Source of the DNA: Phytohabitans flavus
GTDB taxonomy: Bacteria; Actinomycetota; Actinomycetes; Mycobacteriales; Micromonosporaceae
Assembly (NCBI RefSeq): GCF_011764545.1
Contig: NZ_AP022870.1
Location: forward strand, 5,688,001-5,752,000
Length of the DNA: 64,000 bases
Direction: 5' to 3'
The translations under genes were made by a program, and so were the position numbers. The notes beneath the pieces were generated by a model. It did no database searches. It had not been told where the DNA came from and was given only the letters and a program-made list of their open reading frames with translations. Each line of letters opens with the position of its first letter. Position 1 is the stretch's first letter. Shown here in pieces: positions 18,521-25,842 of the stretch.

Positions 18521-19301
18521 CGAGCCAGTCGAGGATCGCGTCGATCGGCTCCCGCCACCGGGCGTCGAGCATCAGGTCGTGGCCCATGCCGGGGAAGAGC
18601 AGTGGCGCGCCGCCATAGCGCCGGGCGGCGCGGGTCAGCGCCGAGGCCGGCACCACGCGGTCGTCGGGGCTGCCCACCACCAGCACCGGCGGATCGCCGA
18701 CCGCGGGCTCGGGCGCCCGGTGCAGGAGCAGCTGCCACTGCGCGCGGGCCGATGCGCGGCCGAGGCGGCCCGTGTACCCACGGGCCACCGCGTCCGGTAC
18801 CTCCCGGCTGAAGAGCTGGCGGCGGCTGAGTCGCAGCCGGCCCCCGAAGACCGCCGGCAGCGTGCCTCCGGGGTTTCTCCGCAGCGCCGCGCCGAACGTC
18901 GGCCAACCGCCCAGCACCGGCGCCGCCAGCACCCCGGCGCGTGCGGGGTAGCGGGCCAGCGCCCGCTCCACCACCAGGGCCCCGGCGCCATGCCCGACCA
19001 GCACGGCCTGGCGGGGCAGGCTCGCCGCCGCCTGCACGACATCGTGCGCGTACGCCCGAAGGGATGCCCCGGGTGTGTCGCCGCTGCCGCCGTGGCCGCG
19101 AAGGCTGACCGCGTGCGCCGGGAAGCCTCGGCCGGCGGCGTGCTCCAGCCAGAACTCGGCGAACGCCCACGCGCCGTGCCCGAAGCCCGGCACGAACAGC
19201 ACCGGCGGCTTGCCCTCGTCGAGCTCTGGCGTGGCGCTCAGGACCTCGCGCCGCACCGGCGGCACCGGATCGGCCCAGTCGTCGAAGCGGATGATCTTCA
19301 T
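18504..19301 (-). CDS. Alpha/beta hydrolase-fold protein lacking the nucleophile serine
   Basis: 265 residues with a clear alpha/beta-hydrolase layout: PPVLFVPGFGHGAW (oxyanion strand), VSLRGHGGSG, the elbow region, a helical cap, VLVVGSPDDRVVP (acid) and FPGMGHDLML (His). The nucleophile elbow reads VLVGHGAGALV, where the family consensus is GHSxG, so Ser is replaced by Gly. ATG at 19301 has GGGAG nine bases upstream and overlaps the stop of the preceding monooxygenase gene by four bases (ATGA), so the two are co-translated. It may be a binding or scaffold protein, or a non-serine hydrolase. A base-call error at this codon is also possible. Confidence 0.85.
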   Translation of the reverse strand: MKIIRFDDWADPVPPVRREVLSATPELDEGKPPVLFVPGFGHGAWAFAEFWLEHAAGRGFPAHAVSLRGHGGSGDTPGASLRAYAHDVVQAAASLPRQAVLVGHGAGALVVERALARYPARAGVLAAPVLGGWPTFGAALRRNPGGTLPAVFGGRLRLSRRQLFSREVPDAVARGYTGRLGRASARAQWQLLLHRAPEPAVGDPPVLVVGSPDDRVVPASALTRAARRYGGAPLLFPGMGHDLMLDARWREPIDAILDWLEKGGS

Positions 19302-20692
19302 GCTCGGACTCCCGCCAGACCGTCGATCATCTTTTGTAGCGCCCGCAGGTAGTCCACGTGGCTCACCTCGAACCAGTGCCGCGGCGTGTCCTTGACCTTC
19401 GCGCCGGTCCACGGGCGGTCGGTCTCCTTGGCCACCGTGCCGGCCCAGAACTCGCCGGCCCGCTGCGGCGCCGCCTCGCGGAGCCGCAACCAACGCGCGA
19501 TCGCCACCGTCTGCCAGTGCACGAGCGGGAGGATGCCCGAGTCGGACTCGACCAGCCCGGCCACGGCCAGCGTGGGGTGCCGCCGCGAGAACGCGTGCAG
19601 GTGCAGCCTCGGCCGCCCCTCCGTCGTGGCGGCCAGCGCCTCCGGCGCCAGGAACTCGAAGCGCGGCCGGTACCCCGTCGCCGCGACCACCACGTCGGGC
19701 TCGACCTCGGTGCCGTCGTTGAGCTCCACGCTGTACTGCCGGAAGCGGACGATGTCGGGCACCGGGGCGATCCCGCCGTGTCCCACGTGGTAGATCAGCT
19801 GGCTGTTGACGATCGGGTGGGTCTCGAAGACCTTGTGGTCCGGCCGCCGCAGGCCGAAGCGCCCCAGGTCACCCACCGCCAGCCGGAGCATGCGCTGGAG
19901 CAGCCACTGCCGCGTGCGCAGCGGGAGGCGCAGTCGCAGGATCGCGTCGTTGACCTGGTCGGCGGGGCGGCCGAGCAGGTACTTCGGCGCGTACCAGTAG
20001 CCGCGCCGCGTCGAGTGCCAGCAGCGGGATGCGTGCTGGGCCGCCTCCACCGCGATGTCGCACCCGGTATTGCCGCCGCCGACCACGAGCACCCGCTTGC
20101 CGCGCAGCTCGGCCGGATCCTTGTACGCCGACGAGTGGACGACCCGGCCCTTGAAGTCGTCGAGCCCCTCGTACGCCGGGAGGTTGGGCGACCAGTTGTG
20201 ACCATTGGCGACCACCACCGCCGCGTACCGATGGGTGCGCTCCGCGCCATACCCACCCGTGCTGCGTGTGGTCACGTCCCACCGCAGCCCGTCGGCGGGC
20301 TCCACTTTGACCACCTCGGTGCCGAACCAGATGTGCGGCCGCAGGTCGAAGTGGTCCGCGTAGCGCTCGAGGTACGACAGCACCTGGCTGTGGTGCGGGT
20401 AGTCCGGCCAGTCGTCCGGCATCGGGAAGTCGGGGTACTGCGTGAACGGCTTGGACGAGATCAGATGGGCGCTCCCGTAGACCGGGCTGCGGTCATGGCG
20501 CCAATTCCACCCCCCGCCGACGCCCGTCTCCCGCTCGTAGCAGTCGACGCCGAAGCCGTGCTCCCTGAGGTTTTTGATGGCGACGAGGCCGCTCGGCCCG
20601 GCGCCGACAACACAGACGGTCTCGCCCCGGTCGTAAACCGGGCGCCCATCCCGCCACAGGGTCGCGCTGTCGTGGTCGGTGGAGGTGGTCAC
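19298..20692 (-). CDS. Flavin-containing monooxygenase
   Basis: Class B flavoprotein monooxygenase, 464 residues. FAD site VCVVGAGPSGLVAIKNL, the family fingerprint FKGRVVHSSAYKDP (FxGxxxHxxxY), and the NADPH site VLVVGGGNTGCDIAVEA are in order. VVAATGYRPRFEFL near the end is also typical. GTG at 20692 follows AAGGAG at good spacing; the frame is open further upstream but without start signals. Probable substrates are small ketones, amines or sulfides, and cannot be chosen from sequence. Translationally coupled to the hydrolase-like protein downstream, which suggests one pathway. Confidence 0.92.
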   Translation of the reverse strand: MTTSTDHDSATLWRDGRPVYDRGETVCVVGAGPSGLVAIKNLREHGFGVDCYERETGVGGGWNWRHDRSPVYGSAHLISSKPFTQYPDFPMPDDWPDYPHHSQVLSYLERYADHFDLRPHIWFGTEVVKVEPADGLRWDVTTRSTGGYGAERTHRYAAVVVANGHNWSPNLPAYEGLDDFKGRVVHSSAYKDPAELRGKRVLVVGGGNTGCDIAVEAAQHASRCWHSTRRGYWYAPKYLLGRPADQVNDAILRLRLPLRTRQWLLQRMLRLAVGDLGRFGLRRPDHKVFETHPIVNSQLIYHVGHGGIAPVPDIVRFRQYSVELNDGTEVEPDVVVAATGYRPRFEFLAPEALAATTEGRPRLHLHAFSRRHPTLAVAGLVESDSGILPLVHWQTVAIARWLRLREAAPQRAGEFWAGTVAKETDRPWTGAKVKDTPRHWFEVSHVDYLRALQKMIDGLAGVRA

Positions 20693-20771
20693 CCGAGTCT
20701 TCTCCTTGAAATGGCGGCTGCGAAATCCTCTCGACTGTCCGCCCCCTTTGTCCACCCCCGGGGAGAGTGTT

Positions 20772-21377
20772 TCAGCGTTCGTGTGGGCGGAGGAGGGTGC
20801 GGAGGAGGATGACTGTCAGGGCCATGAGAGCGACGTACAGGGGCACGCCGGCCCCGAGTTGTTGTGCCATCGCGGCCAGCGGCGGGTAGTCGGCGGTCGG
20901 TGGCAAGGGGGCCGATGGGTCGCCCATGGCCTGGGTGACCTGGTCGGCCACCCACGTGCCGCGGCCGACGACCAGGTCGTGTGCCAGCGGGCCGGGTGTG
21001 GTCGCCAGCGCGAACGCCGTGCCCGCCACCGCGGCGTACAGCCACGGGATCAGGTGGTTGGAGGCGGGTGCGACCGACCGCGCGACCCACACCGCGAACG
21101 GCATGATGAGCGCCAGCGCCGGTGTGAGCGCCACGAACGCGAAGGACGAGTCGAGCAGCCAGTGCACGACCCAGCTGATCGCGGGGCCACCCTCGTCGAG
21201 GTAGATGGCGTGGAACCAGAACATCGCGATGCCGCCGGCGTAGCACATCGTGATCGCGGTCACGAGCAGCGCCAGGCGGGACGCCGGGTCGCGGTAGAAG
21301 GTGACGTATGCGCGCGGCGAGAGGGGCGGTCCGGAGGTGGGGGCTGGGGTCAGGACGGTACGGATCGAGGGTGACAC
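20772..21377 (-). CDS. Multi-pass membrane protein, unknown function
   Basis: About 201 residues with four or five transmembrane helices (ALLVTAITMCYAGGIAMFWF, ISWVVHWLLDSSFAFVALTP, LIMPFAVWVARSV, LYAAVAGTAFALATT, VPLYVALMALTVILL) and a short basic tail. No family recognised. The GTG at 21377 has GGAG seven bases upstream; an in-frame ATG at 21389 sits inside the palindrome at 21381-21420. It lies apart from the operon upstream (83 bases) and may be controlled by that palindrome. Confidence 0.7.
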   Translation of the reverse strand: MSPSIRTVLTPAPTSGPPLSPRAYVTFYRDPASRLALLVTAITMCYAGGIAMFWFHAIYLDEGGPAISWVVHWLLDSSFAFVALTPALALIMPFAVWVARSVAPASNHLIPWLYAAVAGTAFALATTPGPLAHDLVVGRGTWVADQVTQAMGDPSAPLPPTADYPPLAAMAQQLGAGVPLYVALMALTVILLRTLLRPHER

Positions 21378-21380
21378 GAC

Positions 21381-21420
21381 ACACTCCATAGATACATGTG
21401 AATGCTTCTATGGCGAGTGT
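21381..21420. promoter_or_regulatory. Interrupted palindrome at the start of the membrane-protein gene
   Basis: ACACTC-CATAGA and TCTATGGCGAGTGT arms around a 14-base AT-rich centre, with a one- or two-base offset. It directly overlaps the region from which the membrane-protein gene must be transcribed, as expected for a TetR- or GntR-type operator. Confidence 0.45.
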
Positions 21421-21459
21421 CGTGGTGGGTAGCCATGAACACAGCTCCCCCCAAGGGAT

Positions 21460-22137
21460 TCACGTGAGGTCGAGATGTGCCACCACGGGGAAGTGGTCGC
21501 TCGCGCGGAGCGCCTCGGGCGTGTCGACGACGTCGTACCCGAGCACCGTCACGCGCGGATCCACGAAAAGCGCGTCGATGCGTTCGCGCGGGTTTGCGCA
21601 GGAGAAGGTGGGCCGCTCCGCCCCGCCGGCAGCGGCAGCCGCGTCCGTCATCCCCTCCTGGAGGATGCGCCACGCCTCGCCGGAGGACGACTCGTTGAAG
21701 TCCGCGCCGAGCAGCACCGGGTGGTCCACTTTGGACAGCTCGGCCCGCAGCGCCTCGGCCTGTGCCGGGCGCTCGTCCGCGTGGGTCGACAGGTGCGAGC
21801 CGGCGACCACGAAGCGCACCGGGCCCACCGAGCACTCCGCGAACGCCGCGCCCCGCATGTGCCGCCCAGCCGTGTGCGGCAGGCGGATGGACCAGGCGTC
21901 GTGCACCCGTACCCGAAGGTTGGTCAGCACCACATTGCCCAGCGCGGGCAGCCCGCCCGCCGCGACAAGCATGTCGAACGACCGGGCCAGCGCGGCGGTC
22001 TTGCTCTGCCAGCGGAAGCGGCGCGGCCCCTCCTGCACGATGAGCACGTCCGGCGCGACGTCCTTGACCACCGCGGCGAGCGCGTCCCGGTCGTCCTTCT
22101 GGCCGTGCACGTTGTACGTCAACACCCGCAGATCCAC
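21460..22137 (-). CDS. Endonuclease/exonuclease/phosphatase family protein
   Basis: 225 residues of the EEP (DNase I-like) fold: VLTYNVHG, VLIVQEGP (metal Glu), AGSHLSTHADERPAQ, VLLGADFNESSSG, IDALFVDPRV and the terminal SDHFPVVAHL. All catalytic residues are present. It starts with GTG 10 bases after the glucokinase stop, so it belongs to that operon. A TAGGGT seven bases before the start may give a second, leaderless transcript, though it overlaps the glk stop. The substrate (nucleic acid, phosphoinositide or sphingolipid-like) is not predictable. Confidence 0.88.
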   Translation of the reverse strand: MDLRVLTYNVHGQKDDRDALAAVVKDVAPDVLIVQEGPRRFRWQSKTAALARSFDMLVAAGGLPALGNVVLTNLRVRVHDAWSIRLPHTAGRHMRGAAFAECSVGPVRFVVAGSHLSTHADERPAQAEALRAELSKVDHPVLLGADFNESSSGEAWRILQEGMTDAAAAAGGAERPTFSCANPRERIDALFVDPRVTVLGYDVVDTPEALRASDHFPVVAHLDLT

Positions 22138-22147
22138 GGGTACGACC

Positions 22148-23095
22148 CTAACGGCGGCGAGCGAGATCTCCCGCACCGACCACGCCGGCCGCGTTTCCCA
22201 TCTCGGCGGCCTTGATCTCGGCCACCGGAACGCGGACGCGCTGCGCCAGAGAGTCCATAAAGGACCGTCGGGTGGGGCCGAGCAAAAGCTCGCCCGCCTC
22301 CACGACACCGCCACCCACGACGAGCATCTGCGGGTCGAGGATCTGCACCATGTCGGCGAGCGCGACGCCGAGCCAGTGGCCGATCTGCGCGAACGCCTGC
22401 CGCGACACCGGATCGCCCTCCATCGCCGCCGCCGTGACCATCGGCCCGGTGATCGCCTCGGCGTCGCCGTCGGCCAGGTCGAGGAGGGCGGCCGCGCTGC
22501 TCGGATCCTGGCGGGCGCCGGCACGGGCGAAGCGGACCAGCGCGTTGCCGCTCGCGTACTGCTCCAGGCAGCCGTGCCGCCCGCACCCGCACAGGTGGCC
22601 ATCCGGCACGGCCAGCATGTGGCCCAACTCGGCCGCGACGCCGTGGGTACCGCGGACGAGCTCACCACCGAGCACGATCGCGCCGCCGACGCCGGTGCCG
22701 ATCGTGTACATGACCATGGAGTCCTCGGCATGCCGCGCCGCGCCGAAGCGGAACTCCGCCCAGGCGGCCGCGTTGCCGTCGTTCTCGACGATGACCGGCA
22801 GGCCGGTGGCGGCCGTGACGTAGTCGCGGAGCGGCTCGTCGCGCCAGGCGATGTTGGGGGCGAAGAGCACGGTCGAGCGGGTGGCGTCGATCCAGCCGGC
22901 GGCGCCGATGCCGACCGCCTCGATCTCACGCCCCCGGGCCAGCTCCGCGACTGCCTCGATGATCACGTCGCGGGTCTTGGCCACGTCGTCGGCGGGGGTG
23001 TCACGGCGGGTCTGCGCCAGCACCGCACCGGCCTCGTCCACGACGCCGGCGGCCACCTTCGTGCCGCCGACGTCCACACCGATGGTCAGCGTCAC
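22148..23095 (-). CDS. glk: ROK family glucokinase
   Basis: Phosphorylates glucose to glucose 6-phosphate. 315 residues. N-terminal phosphate loop LTIGVDVGGTKVAAGVVD, catalytic Asp region VIVENDGNAAAWAE, GTGVGGAIVLGGELV, and the ROK zinc site GHMLAVP...CGCGRHGCLEQYASG. Close in length and motifs to the glucokinase of streptomycete carbon repression. GTG at 23095 has GAGGGG nine bases upstream. Third gene of the minus-strand operon after the SRPBCC and DUF5304-like genes. Cytosolic; feeds glycolysis with pfkA. Confidence 0.94.
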   Translation of the reverse strand: MTLTIGVDVGGTKVAAGVVDEAGAVLAQTRRDTPADDVAKTRDVIIEAVAELARGREIEAVGIGAAGWIDATRSTVLFAPNIAWRDEPLRDYVTAATGLPVIVENDGNAAAWAEFRFGAARHAEDSMVMYTIGTGVGGAIVLGGELVRGTHGVAAELGHMLAVPDGHLCGCGRHGCLEQYASGNALVRFARAGARQDPSSAAALLDLADGDAEAITGPMVTAAAMEGDPVSRQAFAQIGHWLGVALADMVQILDPQMLVVGGGVVEAGELLLGPTRRSFMDSLAQRVRVPVAEIKAAEMGNAAGVVGAGDLARRR

Positions 23096-23127
23096 GTGGA
23101 TTTCCCCTCTAGGAAAAGAAAGCGCCC

Positions 23128-23505
23128 CTACTCCGGGCCTGGAGCATGACTGGCCCGTGTCGCCGCGCGCCACACGTCCTCCCCATCGTCCCGCGAACCG
23201 GAATCCGGCGTCGTGGGTTCGGGAGCGGAAGGAGGCGGCGTGGAGAGCGACCGCAGCAGGCTCGCCACCCCGGCCGCGAAGTCGCCGGCGCCGGTCGCCA
23301 CCCGCTCGGCGAACTGCGGGGTGGGCTCGCGCATCGCGGCGATCACGCGGCACAGGGGGCACACGCAGCACTCGGCGGAACCTGTCGCGATCGGCCCATT
23401 CGCCGCGCCGACGCCGAAGAGGGCGCCCGACGACATCGTGGCCAGCACGGTGGCCACCAGCCGCTCGGCCTCCTCGCGGGCGGAGGCGGGATCGGTCGGG
23501 TTCAT
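23128..23505 (-). CDS. DUF5304-like small protein with a Cys cluster
   Basis: 125 residues. An amphipathic N-terminal helix, then GSAECCVCPLCRVIAAMREPTPQ with a CCxCxxC cluster, and a Pro/Ser/Asp-rich tail. The protein overlaps the stop of the SRPBCC gene by four bases (ATGA). It resembles the DUF5304/DUF5305-type proteins that accompany SRPBCC and glucokinase genes in actinobacteria (recalled). Metal binding is plausible; function unknown. Confidence 0.75.
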   Translation of the reverse strand: MNPTDPASAREEAERLVATVLATMSSGALFGVGAANGPIATGSAECCVCPLCRVIAAMREPTPQFAERVATGAGDFAAGVASLLRSLSTPPPSAPEPTTPDSGSRDDGEDVWRAATRASHAPGPE

Positions 23506-23951
23506 GCTGACTCCCCCTCGGCCCGGCGCTTGAGCTGCTTCAGGGCCGCGTCCATGATCATCTTCTCCGCCTTGCGGCGGAACATTCCCAGCATGCCCAC
23601 CGACAACTCCACTTCCAAGGTGTAAGTGACGGTGGTCGTGCCATCACCGTTGTCGAGGATGTCGTACGACCCGCTCTGCACCTTTTGCATCTTTGACGGC
23701 GCGACAAGGTGCCACTCGATCCGGGAAATGTCCTCGGCGTACTCGTATACCAAGGTGTACTCGTCGGCGATCACACCGGCATCGAGCGTGAAGCGCACCT
23801 GGCTGGCGTAGCCGTCCTCGTACTCTTCGACGACCTCGACCCGCTTCATCGCGTCGGTCCACTCGGGGTAGCTGGCGAAGTCGCAGATCACGGCCGCGAC
23901 CCGCTCGGGCGGCACGGCGACGACAATCGACTGGGTGGAGGAGTCCGCCAT
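23502..23951 (-). CDS. SRPBCC family protein
   Basis: 149 residues, START/Bet v1-like lipid-binding fold. Begins MADSSTQSIVVAVPPERVAAVICDFASYPEWTDAM, with the family's FxSYPEW segment, and ends with a C-terminal helix and basic residues. First gene of the minus-strand run with the DUF5304-like gene, glk and the EEP gene. Such proteins carry or help cyclise hydrophobic ligands, but in this housekeeping context the ligand is unknown. Divergent from the acyl-CoA ligase gene, which hints at a lipid link. Confidence 0.88.
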   Translation of the reverse strand: MADSSTQSIVVAVPPERVAAVICDFASYPEWTDAMKRVEVVEEYEDGYASQVRFTLDAGVIADEYTLVYEYAEDISRIEWHLVAPSKMQKVQSGSYDILDNGDGTTTVTYTLEVELSVGMLGMFRRKAEKMIMDAALKQLKRRAEGESA

Positions 23952-24044
23952 GCAGCGCAGGCTACCCCTTCGCCACGCGGGTCTTGGTGAGCGGAGTGGG
24001 CCTGCTCCCGGGTAGGTTGCGGATAGTTTTCCGTGAGGAGTGCC

Positions 24045-25841
24045 GTGCGCGAGTTCGCCGTACCGCCGGTGGTGACCATCGGCCCCGCCGCCAATCTGAC
24101 CGACCCTGTCTGGGACAACGCCGAGGCCGCCCCGGACACGGTCCAGTTCTCCCGGCGTACGTCCGGCGGCGGGTGGACCGACGTCACCTGCGCGCAGTTC
24201 CGGGACGAGGTCGTGGCGCTGGCCCGCGGGCTTGTCGCGGCGGGGATCGAGCCGGGCGACCGGGTGGCCCTGATGAGCAAGACGCGCTACGAGTGGACCC
24301 TCATCGACTACGCGATCTGGTCGGTTGGCGGCGTGACCGTGCCGATCTACGAGACCTCCAGCGCCGAGCAGGTCGCCTGGATCCTCTCCGACTCCGGCGC
24401 CACCGCCTGCTTCGTGGAGACCAACACCCACGCGCTCGCCGTCGCCGGGGTCCGCGAGTTGGCGCCCGCCCTGGAGCAGGTGTGGCAGATCGAGACCGAC
24501 GACCTGGAGGCGCTGACCGGGCGGGGCGCGAGCGTCGACCCGGTCGAGATCGACCGCCGCCGCGCCGCGGTGGGTGCTGACGACCTCGCCACCATCATCT
24601 ACACCAGTGGCACCACGGGTCGCCCCAAGGGCTGCGTGCTCACCCACCGCAACATCTACGCCGACATCAAGAACGCCATCCCGGGGCTGCACCACCTCTT
24701 CCGGCAGGAGGCGTCCACCCTGCTCTTCCTGCCGCTGGCGCACTCGTTCGCCCGGCTGATCCAGGTCGGCGTGGTCACCGCGCGGGCCCGGATGGGGCAC
24801 ACCGCGGACACGAAGAACCTCGTGGCGGACCTTCAGGTGTTCCGGCCGACGTTCGTGCTCTCGGTGCCGCGGGTCTTCGAGAAGGTCTACAACACGGCCA
24901 AGCAGCGGGCGCACGGCGACGGCAAGGGCAAGATCTTCGACCGGGCCGAGGCGGTCGCGATCGCGTACAGCGAGGGGTTGGACAAGCCCGGCGGGCCGAG
25001 CGTCGGCGTCAAGCTCCAGCACGCGCTCTTCGACCGCCTTGTGTACAGCAAGCTCCGCGCCGCCCTCGGCGGGCAGTGCAACGACGCGATCTCCGGAGGG
25101 GCGCCGCTGGGCGCGCGGCTCGCGCACTTCTTCCGCGGCATCGGGGTCACGGTTTACGAGGGGTACGGGCTCACCGAGACCTCGCCAGCGGTCGCCGTCA
25201 ACCTGGAGAACGCGATCCGCATCGGTACGGTCGGCCGCCCGCTGCCCGGCGTGACCGTCCGGATCGCCGACGACGGCGAAATCCTGATCAAGGGTGACAT
25301 CGTCTTCGGGCGGTACTGGAACAACGAGGAGTCCACCGCCGAGGTGCTCGACGACGGGTGGTTCCGCAGCGGCGACCTGGGCGCGCTCGACGACGACGGG
25401 TACCTCTCGATCACCGGCCGCAAGAAGGAGCTGATCGTGACCGCGGCCGGCAAGAACGTCGCGCCCGCGGTGCTCGAAGACCGCCTCCGGGCGCACCCGC
25501 TGGTGAGCCAGACGGTCGTGGTCGGGGACCAGAAGCCGTTCATCGCCGCGCTGGTCACGATCGACGAGGAGGCCTGGCCGAAGTGGCTCGCCTCGGCGGG
25601 CTACCCGGAGACCGACACGATCGCCGACCACCGCGAGGACGAAAAGCTGCGCGCCGAGGTCCAGAAGGCGGTGGACGACGCCAACAAAGCGGTGTCGCAC
25701 GCCGAGGCCATCAAGGTGTTCCGTATCCTGCCCCATGACTTCACCGAGGCCACCGGCGAGCTGACCCCGTCGCTGAAGGTCAAGCGCGGCGTGGTGCAGA
25801 AGACGTACGCCGACGAGATCGCCGCGATATACGGAGGCTGA
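24045..25841 (+). CDS. Long-chain acyl-CoA synthetase (AMP-forming)
   Basis: 598 residues. Activates fatty acids as acyl-AMP, then acyl-CoA. ANL motifs: YTSGTTGRPKGCVLTH (P-loop), VYEGYGLTETSPAVAV, FRSGDLGALDDDGYLSITGRKKE-type hinge and the C-terminal catalytic Lys in PSLKVKR. It lacks a membrane helix. GTG at 24045 has GAGGAG five bases upstream; a GTG at 24033 preceded by GATAGT is the alternative. The histidine kinase gene begins two bases after the stop, so they are co-transcribed. Family match is strong; chain-length preference is not predictable. Confidence 0.94.
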   Translation: MREFAVPPVVTIGPAANLTDPVWDNAEAAPDTVQFSRRTSGGGWTDVTCAQFRDEVVALARGLVAAGIEPGDRVALMSKTRYEWTLIDYAIWSVGGVTVPIYETSSAEQVAWILSDSGATACFVETNTHALAVAGVRELAPALEQVWQIETDDLEALTGRGASVDPVEIDRRRAAVGADDLATIIYTSGTTGRPKGCVLTHRNIYADIKNAIPGLHHLFRQEASTLLFLPLAHSFARLIQVGVVTARARMGHTADTKNLVADLQVFRPTFVLSVPRVFEKVYNTAKQRAHGDGKGKIFDRAEAVAIAYSEGLDKPGGPSVGVKLQHALFDRLVYSKLRAALGGQCNDAISGGAPLGARLAHFFRGIGVTVYEGYGLTETSPAVAVNLENAIRIGTVGRPLPGVTVRIADDGEILIKGDIVFGRYWNNEESTAEVLDDGWFRSGDLGALDDDGYLSITGRKKELIVTAAGKNVAPAVLEDRLRAHPLVSQTVVVGDQKPFIAALVTIDEEAWPKWLASAGYPETDTIADHREDEKLRAEVQKAVDDANKAVSHAEAIKVFRILPHDFTEATGELTPSLKVKRGVVQKTYADEIAAIYGG

Positions 25842-25842
25842 G

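Noticed and set aside
19358-20812. 484-codon plus-strand frame over the monooxygenase
   Set aside because: Antisense shadow of the FMO gene, which has all its cofactor motifs on the minus strand.
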